Made by a program: the position numbers and the translations under genes | Shown here: positions 13,440 through 26,400 of the stretch, piece by piece | How positions within the stretch are numbered: the first letter of the stretch is position 1 | Layout: each line of letters begins with the position of its first letter | Origin: Anomaloglossus baeobatrachus | Lineage: Eukaryota; Chordata; Amphibia; Anura; Aromobatidae | DNA length: 64,000 bases | Assembly (NCBI RefSeq): GCF_048569485.1 | Contig: NC_134355.1 | Location: 557,902,642 to 557,966,641, forward strand | Direction of reading: 5' to 3' | Notes under the pieces: model-generated | The model's input: only the letters and a program-made list of their open reading frames with translations | Told to the model about the DNA's origin: nothing | Database searches by the model: none

Positions 13440-15060
13440 TGCACCCTGACTTAAACTGACATCTTAAGCAAAAGGAGCTTGAATTAGAGAAACAACCAAG
13501 AGATCCATGGTCACTGTGGAGAAGCTGCAGAGCTCCACAGAAGACGTGGGAGAATCTGCCCACAAGACAACTACCGTGTTTCCCCGAAAATAAGACCTCC
13601 CCCGAAAATAAGACCTAGCAGGAGTTTCCAGGGAGGCTTAAATATAAGACATCCCCTGAAAATAAGACCTAGTCGCGGTTCAATAATGAAGTGTCCGTGC
13701 AGCGGTAAAAAAGTTAAAGAATCCTGCAGGATACTTCATTATAGACAGTGAACACCACCTAAAGTAAGAAGAAAGAAGAGAGAAGACCCCCCGATCATAC
13801 TCACCAAACGCCTACCGGGAGCAGGGGAGCGCATCAAGGTCCTGCAGCAAAACATACACATCAGATCACATATACACACACATTAGATCAGATCACACAC
13901 AGACACTACAGATCGCATACACACACTCACCACATCCAGCGATATTGTTTGCTTTTCAGCATGCGTAAGGACCTGTGATGCTGTGCACTGTGCGTTGAGC
14001 TTCCAGGACCTTGCATCCCATGGCCGCAAGCATGTGGTATCTCCGGATGTTGTGAGTGTATGCGCACGATTGTACAGGTATGTGCAATTTCTTGAGTGTA
14101 TGCGATCGAATGTATGAGTGTATGCTGTCTGATGTGTGTGTGTGAGTTCTGATGTGTAAGTGTCTGTAAGAGGCAGAGGAGGACGGCGTGCAGCACAGCT
14201 GCCTGGAGCGCCTGCCGGAAGTCACATGGAAGAATGATGTGAAATATGATGTGTGAGTGTGTGTTCTGATGTATGTGCGTCAGTCAAATGCAGGGGAGGA
14301 CAGCGTGCTGCACAGAGATCCCAGGGAGGAATGATATGGAATCTGATGTGTGTGAGTGTGGATCTGAAGTATGTGTGTCGGCCAGATGCAGGGGAGGCGT
14401 GCAGCATATCTGCTGGGAGATCACAGGGAGATCTGGAAGCCATACAGACGCCCGGGGCTGGTAATTTTGATGATCATGGGAAGGGCGGGGTCAGCTTTTT
14501 GTGGGGGGTAAACCATAAGACACCCCCTGAAAATAAGACCTAGTGCTTTTTTCAGGGCAAAAAAAAAAATAAGACAGTGTCTTATTTTTGGGGAAACAGG
14601 GTATTAGTTATATATTCCACAAATCTGAACTTTATAGCTAAGTGACCAGAAGAAAGCCATTTTTTAAAGCAAGTCATAATAGGTTTGCCAAAAGCCATGT
14701 AGGAGATACAGCTAATATGTGGAAGAAGATGCTCTGGTCAGATAACATTTTGAGCTAAATGCAAAACGCTATGTGTAGTGGAAAACTAACACTGCATGAA
14801 AACACCATTCCACCATGAAATGTGAGAGTAGGTTTATGATGTGGGGAGGCTTTTCTTCAGTAGTGACAGGGAAACTGGTCAAAGATGATGGGAAGATGGA
14901 TGGTGCTAAATACTGGGCAATCCTGGAGGAAAACCTGTTAGAAGTTTAAAAAGACTTGAGACTGGGGCATAGGTTCAGTTTCCAGCAGAACAATGACCCT
15001 AAACATCCTGCCAGAGCTACAATGCATGATTTAGATTTTAGCATATTCATGTGTTTGGGG
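13440..15060 (+). mobile_element. Degraded Tc1-like transposon carrying an inserted TIR element
   Basis: Plus-strand remnants of the same family as 40701-44308: AAELHR before the insertion, then MMWGGF, GKLVKDDGKMDGAKYWAILEENL and FQQNNDPKHPARATM at 14840-15030. Multiple stops. A 1,028-bp TA-flanked element sits inside it at 13574-14601. Ends are not clear. Confidence 0.75.
13574..14601. mobile_element. TA-flanked TIR element (CCGTGTTTCCCC ends)
   Basis: Starts CCGTGTTTCCCCGAAAATAA and ends TTATTTTTGGGGAAACAGGG, with TA on both sides (13572-13573, 14602-14603). AAAATAAGACCT repeats several times in each end. No transposase is visible, so it is non-autonomous. The family is not recognised with certainty. 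Confidence 0.8.
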
Positions 15061-15898
15061 TAAACACTTTGATGAATCAGTGCATAGTCTTCACCCAGCT
15101 TTTCTAAGTATGTCCGCATAGCCAGGGTGTGATTCATGCTTCCTGTGGCATGAGCAGCTTTAATGTTATCATAAATTCCCTTTTAAGAAATGTTTTAAAT
15201 TTGCAAAAGTAGTAATAGTGAAGAAGAAAAAAAAAGAAATAGCATTATAGTATAATAATAATAATTTGTTTTTCCATTTGTCCACAAATTGTTTTAATAG
15301 GTTATTAAACACATTTCATGTATGCAATTAAAAAGTAATAATCTTCCACACAAACAAAACAAGCCCAAGTAAGGCTATCTAGATGGAAAAGTAAAAAGGC
15401 TCTGGCCTTTGGAATGCAAAACTGAAAAATAAGTTCATAATGTGCAACATCCTTAATGGGTGACTATAAAAGAGGGGGATACAAAGTGGTACATGAGATC
15501 TGCAGATGTACAGAATTAAGAATGAATGTAATTGTATAAAATTTGGCAATCAGTTCTGAGCAATTTTTATTACCCATAGCCAATGTATGAAAACGACATC
15601 AGATTAAAAAGAAAAGGATCCAAACAATGAATATAGAGTTGTAGCCTGAGGAATATGAGCTATTTCTTGCCAACTTTGCAACAAGGGGAGGTAGCAAGGT
15701 CCTAATATACAGTAGTTCACTTTCTGCTGTTGTAGGCCTGCCCTGCTGTAATGTAGTTTATTTTCTGCTCACAATTAGCTGCCAGATGTAAATACAGTTC
15801 ACTCCCTGTTCTTATGTGCCTGCCTTGTCATGGCTCAAGATTAAAAAATAAATTAATAAATAAATAAATAAATAAACTGAGGCACGTAGATAAAACTT
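15061..15898. other. Intergenic, nothing recognised
   Basis: AT-rich sequence with a TAAATAAATAAA run at 15850-15880. No coding or repeat ends seen. Confidence 0.5.
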
Positions 15899-15901
15899 TT
15901 A

Positions 15902-16253
15902 GGCTATGTGCGCACGTGTGCGCTCTGCGCTGCACCTAAAAGGTGCGCTTCAGAGCGCAGCTGAAAGCTCCGTTCTGAAGCGCATGGTGCCGGCAGAGAA
16001 CGTGCGCTCTGCCTGCAGCTCCTGCCATAGACAGAGCAGGGGCTGCCGGCAAAGCGCACGTAAGAAGTGACATGTCACTTCTTAGAACGCCCGCTTCGGG
16101 CAGCAGCCGATGCGCTGCGCTCTAAGATACCACGTGCGCACGGCCCCTGCACAATCTCCATAGATTATGCAGGGGACGCAGGACGCATGCAGTTACGCTG
16201 CGCTACAAAGCGCAGCGTAACTGCATGTAATTACGCAACGTGCGCACATAGCC
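15902..16253. mobile_element. Short TIR element (GGCTATGTGCGCACG), TTA duplication
   Basis: 352 bp, ends GGCTATGTGCGCACGTGTGC and CAACGTGCGCACATAGCC, with TTA at 15899-15901 and 16254-16256. It contains internal palindromes of GAGCGCAGC-type sequence. No coding. Confidence 0.8.
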
Positions 16254-16256
16254 TTA

Positions 16257-16838
16257 GGGCGGCTTTGCACGTTGCGACATCGCACGTGCGATGTCGGTGG
16301 GGTCAAATCGAAAGTGACGCACATCCGGCGTCACTTTCGACATCGTACTGTGTAAATGCTAGATGATACGATGAACGAGCGCAAAAACGTTGTTATCGTA
16401 TCATCGTTGCATTCACCGACGTTTCCATAATGCCGGTGCCGCGACAGGTACGATGTTGTTCCTCGTTCCTGCGGCAGCACACATCGCTGTGTGTGAAGCC
16501 GCAGGAGCGAGGAACATCTCCTTACCTGCCGCCGGCGGCTATGCGGAAGGACGGAGGTGGGTGGGATGTTTACATCCTGCTCATCTCCGCCCCTCCTCCG
16601 CTATTGGCCGCCTGCCGTGTGATGTCGCTATGACGCCGCACGACCCGCCCCCTTAGGAAGGAGGCGGGTCGCCGGCCAGAGCGACGGTCGCAGGGCAAGT
16701 GAGTGCATGTGAAGCTGGCGTAGCGATAATTTTCGCTACGCCAGCTATCACACGATATTGTACCTGCGACGGGGGCGGGGACTATCGCGTGCGACATCGC
16801 AGCATCGGCTTGCGATGTCGCAACGTGCAAAGCCCGCC
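16257..16838. mobile_element. TIR element family 1, copy 2 (TTA duplication)
   Basis: Ends GGGCGGCTTTGCACGTTGCG and CGCAACGTGCAAAGCCCGCC, with TTA at 16254-16256 and 16839-16841. This copy gives the clearest evidence for a 3-bp TTA target. Its left TTA is also the right flank of another TIR element (15902-16253). Confidence 0.85.
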
Positions 16839-17419
16839 TTAGTCTCGTTGTTAAACTGAAAATTGTAATTTTTTTTAGTGGTCAAATATATTTTTGCACA
16901 ACAGTATACAGGATTAAACCTGCTATAATAATGCCCCATATTTACAGTAGTATAGCTAAGATAATACAGCCCCCTATGTATTAAAATATAACTTAAATTA
17001 TTATTATATTATTATATTACATACAGTAATACATATATACAGGCTGAACCCGAACTTCCCTGGGTCCGCTCATCTTTCATCTCCAACACTTAATAAAGTG
17101 TATTTAAAATAAATCTAATATATAAAGCTGAGTGTATGTGTGTGTATGTACGTGTGTATGTACATCTGCTAAAGGAATCCGCACCATCGCATTTATAATC
17201 ACAAAATTTTACACAGACACCTCATTTGACATAGAAAACGTCATAGACTATGTTTCTAGGGGAAATGTAACCCTGCGCTTTACAGTTATTCACAAAAAAC
17301 CTGCTTACATTAAAGTGAATGGAGCTGGGAGCTACAGGTCATTAATAGCAGCTCTGATTAGTTGCTATAGGCAACATATGACAGTCTTAGTATAAGAAGC
17401 TTATGTGTGAGGTAATATG

Positions 17420-17905
17420 ATTTCGATAGAAACAGACACACAGAGATACACAGAAACACACAGAGACAAAGACAGACACGCACAGAAACAGACACACTCA
17501 GAAACAGACACACACAGAGACAGACACACAGAGACAGTCACACACAGAGACACACAGAAACACAGACACAGACACACAGAGACAGAGTCACACAGAAACA
17601 GAGACACAGAGACAGAGACACACAAAGACAGACACATACAGAGGCAACACACACACAGAGACAGACACACAGAGACACACAGAGACAGACCCACACAGAG
17701 ACAGACACACACAGAGACCACACACACAGAGACACAAAGAGATAGACACAAAGACAGAGACACACAAACACACAGAGACAGAGAGAAACAAAGACAGACA
17801 AAGACTGACACACAGACAGACAGACAGAGAGAGAGAGATACAGACAGACAGAGATGGAGATAGGCAGACAGCGAGAGATAGAGACAGTCAGAGAGGGAGA
17901 CAGGC
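17420..17905. repeat. ACACAGAGAC-type microsatellite
   Basis: Nearly pure CACAGAGACAGA repeats over about 480 bp. It gives long stop-free frames on both strands with only a handful of residue types, so these are not genes. Confidence 0.95.
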
Positions 17906-17978
17906 AGACAGAGGGAGAAAGTGAGAGTGGGAGAGAGACACTTAGTTACTATCCTGGCAAATGGGAACAAAACAGTTA

Positions 17979-18642
17979 GGGGTGCTTCACACACAGCGAG
18001 ATCGCTACTGAGATCGCTGCTGAGTCACGTTGTTTGTGACGCAGCAGTGACCTCATTAGCGATCTCGCTGTGTGTGACACTGAGCAGCGATCTGGCCCCT
18101 GCTGTGAGATCGCTGCTCGTTACACACAGCCCTGGTTCGTTTTTTTATTGTTGCTCTCCCGCTGATAAGCACACATCGCTGTGTGTGACAGCGAGAGAAC
18201 AACAATCCTGAATGTGCAGGGAGCAGGAGCTGGCGTCTGACAGCCTGCGGTAAGCTGTAACAAAGGTAAACATCGGGTAACCAAGGTGGTTACCCGATAT
18301 TTACCTTCGTTACCAGCCTCCGCAGCTCTCACGCTGCCAGTGCCGGCTCCTGCTCCCTGCACACGCTAAGCTAAGCGGTGTGCGCTGGTAACTAAGGTAA
18401 ACATCGGGTAACCATACCCAATGTTTACCTTAGTTACCAGTGTCCGCAGCTTCCAGACGCCGGCTCCGTGCAAGCGCAGCGTCGCTTGCACGTCGCTGCT
18501 GGCTGGGGGCTGGTCACTGGTCGCTGGTGAGATCTGCCTGATTGACAGCTCACCAGCGACCATGTAGCGACGCAGCAGCGATCCTGACCAGGTCAGATCG
18601 TTGGTGGGATCGCTGCTGCGTCGCTAAAGTGTGACGGTACCC
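17979..18642. mobile_element. TIR-like element, GC-rich, palindromic
   Basis: Starts GGGGTGCTTCACACACAGCG and ends GTCGCTAAAGTGTGACGGTA. It holds strong internal palindromes (GAGATCGCTGCTG, GGTAACCA.G.TAAACATCGG) shared in part with 44467-45279. No coding. Confidence 0.6.
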
Positions 18643-18858
18643 TAAGTCACAATTTACAAAACCTAGGACACTTTGTTGAACATATTGGTCACAATCTAAA
18701 GCCCTGCTGGTTGTAATACAGTTCACTCCCAACTTTTATTTTTCATTTAATGCACATGTAGTATTATTCTTATTCTAATTAAATAGACCCAAGCCAAGGC
18801 AGTTATACGGCTTAACTTGCAGGAGCTCCTCAAGAGATGATCAGGTTGGGGACATCTA

Positions 18859-20339
18859 TTTATTTACATATTCAGAAAATAACACAGGTCAATCCTTTAA
18901 TTATTTTTTATTATGGTTACACTAGGACGCTAAACACAATGATAATCCAGATTTAAGTCAAGTTTAGTCACTTTTTGTCATATAAAACACATTTAAACAA
19001 ATCCATCGCATTCCCTGCCATCTCATAACATGTCCCTGGCATTTTCCCAAGTCTGTATCTTTATCTCACATGAGTGATAAAGGCACCAGTATGGTAAACA
19101 AGAACTTGACATGTGATAGCACAGAGGTGTGTACAAAAGTCACAGCTGGTATACAGAAAATGTCTTCTTTTTAGGGTGGATTCTCTGCTTGATGTAGATT
19201 CATGATCGCACAGGAGTACAGAATTCCCAGATTAGCAAGGAGGCATTTAAAACTAATTTAAAACCTAATACAATGACAAAATGAATGTATCTAAAGCACA
19301 TTTTGGGGTATGTTTGCAGTAGATGAGGTACACACAAAGTTGCTTTTCATTACTCCTTTTTATATGTAACTCCAATTCCTTAATACTTCTGATGATGTGA
19401 AAAAATGTAAAGAAAACAAGAATTCAATGATTTGGAAATATCTTATCACCATATTTTATTCACAACAGAACAATGGTCATAGATCAGAAGCTCTCTGTGT
19501 TCCATTGTCCTTTATTGGAATTTTTCATTCCATAATGTGGCAATTGTTTTCTAAATAAGTTTTTTTCAAATGGAATTTAATCTCACATTATATCATTAAA
19601 GAGAATCTGTAAGCAGATTTTTGATACCTCCTCTGAGAGCAGCATGATGTAGGCAAAGAGGCTCTGAGTTCAACGATATATCACTGAGATTTCTGTGTGT
19701 AGCTGTTCTGACACAGTGAAAGATTTTAGATTTTGTATGTAGCAGTGCTGGGAGAGCTGTCCCCAACCACACCAGGCTTTCAGTGTACATTTCCATAGAC
19801 AGAAGCTGCTAATCACAGAAGGGGGAGGAGTAAGGCTAGAGTACACGTGCTGCTGAGACCCAATAATGATGAAGAGGCTAAAACTTACATTCTAGGTAAA
19901 CAAAAAAAGACTGAGATAACAGACACAGGGCTGAATTTTCTGTATTAACTCATACAGCACGATGTCTTCAGATTGCATTGCAGAAACCTACTGACAGAGT
20001 CCCTTTAATTATTTTCACATATCACCTTGTACTGGTGTGATAGGAGCAAGCACCCCCTAATTTTCCAGGTAATTATCAGGTGTATTAAGAATTCCATTTG
20101 TATGTCCATGTCCAAGATGTGAGATAATGACAGTAAATACTTTACAAAAAAAATACACAAGGCACAAAAACCTGAATGTTCAGCAAAGGTGAAGTAAATG
20201 AAGATACCAGGCAGTGACTCGAGCCTTTGCCGTTTTGTACATTTGTAATCCATTAATCATGTTTTACTCTTATGGCTACATCAGGCACAGATCGGCTGGA
20301 AGTAAAGATGACATGTACAAATGTCCTTTAACAGAAATA
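18859..20339 (-). other. MYO7B: Probable MYO7B 3' UTR and candidate poly(A) signals
   Basis: Below the stop codon I see no further coding. Minus-strand AATAAA hexamers occur at 19511-19516, 19455-19460, 18908-18913 and 18859-18864. A TIR repeat (about 19596-20008) lies between the stop and all of them. Which one is used cannot be decided from sequence alone. The first 330 bp after the stop contain no AATAAA. Confidence 0.4.
19596..20008. repeat. TIR repeat family 2, copy in probable 3' UTR
   Basis: Ends TAAAGAGAATCTGTAAGCAG and CTACTGACAGAGTCCCTTTA; interior GAGAGCAGCATGATGTAGGC. If the poly(A) site lies below it, the element is part of the MYO7B transcript. Confidence 0.72.
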
Positions 20340-20417
20340 CTATGAATTGGCTGTTTTTTGCTGCATTGACAGAAAATAACTGATGTATGATGTCAGAAGG
20401 TCATCCATCTTATAGCC
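20340..20417 (-). CDS. MYO7B: MYO7B terminal coding exon with stop
   Basis: 78 nt including TAG at 20340-20342; acceptor TGTTCTACAG. Translation [16 protein letters not shown] then SMQQKTANS and stop. [11 protein letters not shown] is the invariant last helix of myosin-VII FERM2. The usual QLLSAMNKQRG-type end is replaced by a shorter, different tail, ending about four residues earlier than I recall for human MYO7B. The 3' UTR follows toward lower coordinates. Confidence 0.93.
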   Translation of the reverse strand, partial: GYKMDDLLTSYISYFLSMQQKTANS

Positions 20418-23400
20418 CTGTAGAACAATAATAAATAAAGAGAATAGATTAGTGTTAAGCAAATATGAATCACGATTCACCTTACTCTAGAGGTCACATT
20501 GGTAGTCCGTGGCCACCAGACCAGAACATTACAAACTTCCTATTACCTACAGTAGCTCAGAGGTGCTTTCTTACCATTATCATTAGGTTGAGGCAAGATG
20601 CACACAAGGACATCGGGCCTACTGATCAGAAGTGTCATTGAGGATGCCTCAGGTAGTAGGAGGGTTGGCAGTGCAATTATAAACTACTGATCAAACTGCT
20701 GGACCAGGGTCCTGGTTATATCACTTGTGCCCTGCAGGTAATCAGTGGCCACTTCATTCCCACTTCCATCAGACAAAAATGACAAACATGAGACGTGAGA
20801 GCTGCTGGTGGTCCCTGAACGCCTCGAAATGTCAGTTATATTTATAGGAGGGTAGAGTAAATCGGCTGCAGGGCTTCCATGGCATAACAACATCATGGGA
20901 GCTCTACGAGACCAAACACCAACGTTGTCGAAACAGCACCAATATCAGCGTATATAGTATACTGTTTTTCTTTTATATGGAGGAATATAACAATTTAGAA
21001 GGGGTTGAGTAGTGGGAAACCTCTTTAACCTCAATAAAAACATTTTTTTCTACTTCTAACTGTTCTTAATAGACTCCATAGGGGACTTAAAGCTGCGATC
21101 GTCTGATTGCTTATGCTATATATACAGCAATGCCATGAAAATTTAATCAGAGAAGATGTTATCTATAAGGTACCTGGATGTAAATATTTTTGTGTTGATA
21201 CTGACTATGTCTCATCAGTACTGAAGTTCCCGTATGGTCCGCAGTCTGATAATTACTGATAACAGCAACTCCAAGCATCTCCTTACTATTGGTAAGGATA
21301 TACTTGGATGTGTAGGTTCATGAAATACAAATGTATATGGGACTGACTTGACATTACAATTGATTGCTGTATTAAATTTGGTGATGTATTCATGTACTGA
21401 TGGTGGTTGTGGTGACAAATATGTGGCGCCGATGAGACTTCAGTCGCCACAGAGGTACTGCATTCTCAACCAGAGGTGTGGTGCCCCATCCTGGGTAAGG
21501 AAGAGGTCATCCACCGGAAGACACAAAACACAGACACTCTCACTCAGCAACACTTCATCAGAACATGCTAAGGGCCTAGTGACAGTCCGAGGCCAGGCTG
21601 GGGGGTGAAGTCTAGTCAGTGGGAGCACACTGTAGGAAGTCAGACAGTTGGAAGGAGCAGTTGAGGAGTGAAGACCTGTGGTCTGGAGCTGCAGCTCGGC
21701 CCAGGCACAAGAGAGAAGGGGTCCTAGAGCCCATGGGAAGTGCACCATACACCCATGGTCTCATTCCACATACGACATATTGGAGTGGAGGGACTTGGCT
21801 GCAGACGTTGATCCGGTCCCTAGACTAGAGGAGAAGAAGCAATGTGCTCATCTAAACCGGAGGCTAAGAATACAGCTAGCACCGAGCCAACTCCGCACAT
21901 GAATCCATTGGAAGGTGACCACATAGGGCCAAGGGATAGAGCTTCAAGCCACCCTACAGAGCCCACGGACACCAGCTCAGGTCACTGTGTGCGTAGGCGC
22001 GATATAGGCAGGCAAGAAGTCAGATTGGGAAGACAAACAGGGAAGGAACATAAGAAGGGTGCACCGGTCTTGACCTCCGAGCTACCCGGGATCGACTGGA
22101 GCCCATGACAGTGGAACACAGCACTCCAAAGGCGGCCACTGATTAGTTGTGTTACCTTAGAACCTGCTACAGTGAGTAAAAACCTTGAGACTGCATCCCT
22201 GTATCGCTCCGTTATTCGCCTGCACCTAACTTGTCCAGAAACTGTCACAATTTTCAAGCTTTGTAACTTGATATTCACTTTTTTGGAGTGTACACACTTC
22301 ATCAGCATTTTGACAATACTACAAGTGCAGGATCATCCTTTCCCTCACTTCGCAGCAACCATTGCACCTGTCATGATTGTCCAATGACTTGCTTGCATTC
22401 AATTAAAAGCCCACCTCACTGATATGGTGGTATGCCATTTTTAGACCCTCCCATACTTCTTGTAATTATTTTGAACTTTTGGGTGAATCTTTGTCAGCAT
22501 GAAGGATATTATTAAATTGCAAATCACACAGACATGGCACTTACCAATGAAGTCTCGCATAGGATTTTGTTATCTCGTACCAGATTCCCAGTAGTCATCT
22601 GAAAATATGTATTTCCACTGTTCCAGCGAGAGATTTTATTTAATGGATGGTTAACAAGCAACTCCTATGTGGACAGAAGAACAGAAGAACTGTCAACTAT
22701 AAGCCGAAACAATGCTCCATAAAAGGAAGCCAGCAGCTGGGGTGAACATTGTGCCCGCTATTAAAAAAAATAAATATTCACTGCTCTTCATGCCCATAAT
22801 CTCACCCACCTCTCGGTGCCAGGTTCAGTGCAGAGAGGTGGGTGGGATTAAGGGGGTGGGGAGCAATTAATTTTTTCTTCTTTAATAGGGGCCACAACTG
22901 TTAAGTCCAGCCGCCACTGCAGCCTGCTCCTTCCTCCTGTGACCCCACTCCACCGTCGTTGCCACCCTTCCACCAGGAAGCCAGGTACATCCAAACAATA
23001 ACACACGCCGCTGTATACTGAATACTTTACATTGTATCAGTGTCATAGTGTTGTCTCTTGAAAAGTTATAATAAAATATATACAAAAATGTGAGGGGTGT
23101 ACTCACTTTTTATATATGCTAAATTTGTTTCCAGATGTAGGAATGATTAGAGGATCATTAATTTCCTGGAAGCCTATATTTCTTACCTTAGTCTTGGGAT
23201 GGAATAAGGATACCCCATGCTTGTTTATTGCAATGAGTACAATATCAGGCATTGAAGGATCAGATGATTGCTGTAAGGTAAAGCTATATTATTACCAAAT
23301 GAAACAAAAAAACGTTGGTGTCCGAACAATAGATATAGTAGTAAGTATACAGTATGGTAAGTAATATCACATTACATAGAAATGTATCCAATAATATACC

Positions 23401-26400
23401 GTGAACAATGAAACGTTATTAGGTACAAACTAATTCAACATTAATTTTAATATGTTGAAAATCCAATTTTCTTAAATGAAAAATTGAAGAGCTCGTATTC
23501 TCAAAAGCCCTGATTCATTAATGTATTTTCAACAGAATTTCGTAGAAAATTCTTTGATAAGTTGCAAAAATTTTTTGCAACTCAAGGTTGCGCAAAATTT
23601 TTACAATTTTTGGCATTTGCATTCTAGTTCTCCTCAAATCTGCCAAAATGAAACACAGGCGTGATGCCACAGATTGCCTAAATTATTATGAGCTGTAGCG
23701 TACCTTATGGCAAAAATCTTACTCAAGTCGCTGACTGGAGTAAGATTAGTTGCGAAGCGCACGCCACTTTCAAGACATGCCAGATTCATTAACAGGTGTG
23801 CACCTGTTAATGAGTCAGGAGGGTTTTACTCCAACATGACTCCCTCATGAAGACTGGTGTGCCGGAGTCAGAGGCTCCTGATTCATCAAAACGTGGATGC
23901 CTGTTAATAAATTAACACTAGAAGTCCCAGAGAGGGGTCATTTAACATTTCTACCATTGGAACCCTATGGAGCTCGAAATTCCTGAGACTTCTAGTGTTA
24001 AGAGTGTTAAGAGTGTGTGACTAGTGGCACATGCCTCTGTGCGCTTCAAAACTCATCTTACTACAGTTGGGGACTAGAGTAAGATTTCTAGTGTAAAAAA
24101 CAGCTCATCATCAACTAGACAAACAGTGGCGTCACATTACTGTCACACCCCAGCTGTTGCCATTTTTGAAAATGGTAAAAATATCAATAGTCACCAATTT
24201 TTTTGGGAATTCCCATCTGAGCAAAAATGTGGTCACTTCAAAGCGATTTACTCCAGAATTGTAGCATAATCGATTTGATGAATCTGGATCACAGTATGAG
24301 ACACATTTTTCATGCCTCCATTGGAAATAATGATTCTGCTGGTAATAGACTAATTTCTGTTACTTCTCACATGTGCACACTCCACTCACCTTGACCTCAA
24401 AGAACGCAGAGCCAAATGTTGGCCACCTGCTAATGTGCTTCAGAAATGCGATCTTAGCTTCTTCCACAGTTTTCTTCTCATGTTTGTTATAAGATGTTAT
24501 TATGTTCTACAAAGAAAATAACACATTTCCATTGGGACACATCCCCAATATACAGGAGCACATTGCTATTTAAAAAGCAGATTATATCCAATTTTTAAGG
24601 GTTCGTTCACACTGGCATACAGCTCAGACAAGTGCAATGCGAGAAAAAAAAGGGATTGCACTTGGACCCGTGTTATTCAATGATGCAGTGCAGATCTGTG
24701 ATTTTTTCTTTCAGCTGTATTTGTCTTGAGGGAAAAAAAATCGCAGCATGGTGTATATGTACATATTGGACATGTAAAGACTCACCGATTCATGTCTAAG
24801 GGCTAGGACACACGGCGAGTAAAATGGGCCAAGTGGAATGTGATAAAGAAATCATATTCCACTAGAACTCATGTTACTCTATCAGGCCGTTCCCATCTGT
24901 GAATTTTTTCTCAGCCCTAATCAGACCGAGAAAACAATCGCAGCATGCTGCTAGTGTAATCTGATCCGTATTCACTCGCACCCACACAAGTCTATGGGTG
25001 CGAGTGAAACATCGAATTGCACTCGTATTATACCGGAGTGCAGTGAGATAATCGTATCATAATAATAATGGAGAAGATGGGGAGTTTAGTCCCACCCTCT
25101 CCTCCGCAGCTGTGATCCAATTGCAGGATCGGATCACAGTATAATGACATTCAGCTCACACTCACAGCAGAGGACTAGCTGATGGTTATTAGCTTAATGC
25201 ATCCTATGCTCTCACATCGGATGCCATACGCTCGTTTATCACCAGCCTAAGTCCTCTTTCACATGTCAGTGAAAAACACAGACGTTTTTCACTGAAGTGA
25301 TAAAGGTGCATATGTCCCTCCATGTGTTGTGATTTTGGCACACATGTGATCTCCGTGTGCTATCTGTGATAAGCCGCAGAATTGCTGTCAGGAGTGATCT
25401 ATGACGCTCTGTTTCGGCAGAGATTTGCGACGTATATAACAGGCAGGTAGTTAGCAACTACTAAATTTTGGCCAATTTATGCTGACATATATGGAAATGT
25501 ATTTCTCACCCACCTTCTTCCATTCTTCCTGTGAAATCATACGCATAAGATACTCAGGAACAAAATCCCGTAGGATTTTATTGAGGTTGACAAAGTGAGA
25601 GCGGTCATTGTTGTACTGTATCTTGTATATCAGTCCAGCTAAGTTTGCAGCATCTTCCACAGTACATCGGTGGTACCCCCGCATGTATTTTGGTAGCTCC
25701 TGAATATTACATTAAGATAAAGAGAGAGCTTTTATATTTTACACCTTTCCATTCTATGTATAGTGTAAAACTGAAGAGATCTTGTAATGGAAATGTCACT
25801 CACCTGATGATAATGAAATATAGTGTCAGCCTTAATATCTTTCCCTGGTTGAACAGATACCCACAGCTTCCGCATGAAGTACAACTGGAAACTGGCAAAA
25901 TTTGGTGCTCCTGCATAACACAATAATGTTACTAGACTCAAGACTTGATAAAATAATGTCTAGCTGCAAGTTAGAAATGACATGCACAATTTACCTGCAG
26001 TAGGACGGCTCTTTCGGATATAGTCATTCAGTTGTCTTAGTGCATCATAGAAATAATCTTGCTCATTCAGACTAATAACCTATAGAAAAATATAATCAGC
26101 ACATCAGTGTACTACTCCAGAACACATTAAATCAAATATTATCAAAATATGGGAAGTCAACTTTACAGCACAACTCACACTAGACCCTTTTTTTAAACTT
26201 TCTTAGTTCATTCAATGCAGGACTAAAACTCTAACTATCCTGCCTCTTACAAATTATACCAACTTTATAATCTCAGGAAAGGAAGGCTGTCTCAAAGATC
26301 TAATGAAGTTTCTATACATGAACTAAACCCCTCTTTAGATTTATACTGGAATTATTAAAGCCAGTATCGAGCTAAATCTTTGAGTAAAGAGGACCTTACA

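Noticed and set aside
12640-13563. Several overlapping frames of 60-146 codons on both strands
   Set aside because: GC-rich, low-stop sequence with no domain; the minus frame 13123-13563 runs into Tc1 remnant.
17401-17994. Long stop-free frames on both strands (197 and 148 codons)
   Set aside because: They are readings of a CACAGAGACA microsatellite, made of very few residue types.
1-18900. A convergent neighbour such as LIMS2 downstream of MYO7B, as in mammals
   Set aside because: No LIM-domain exon or other conserved peptide was recognised in this stretch.
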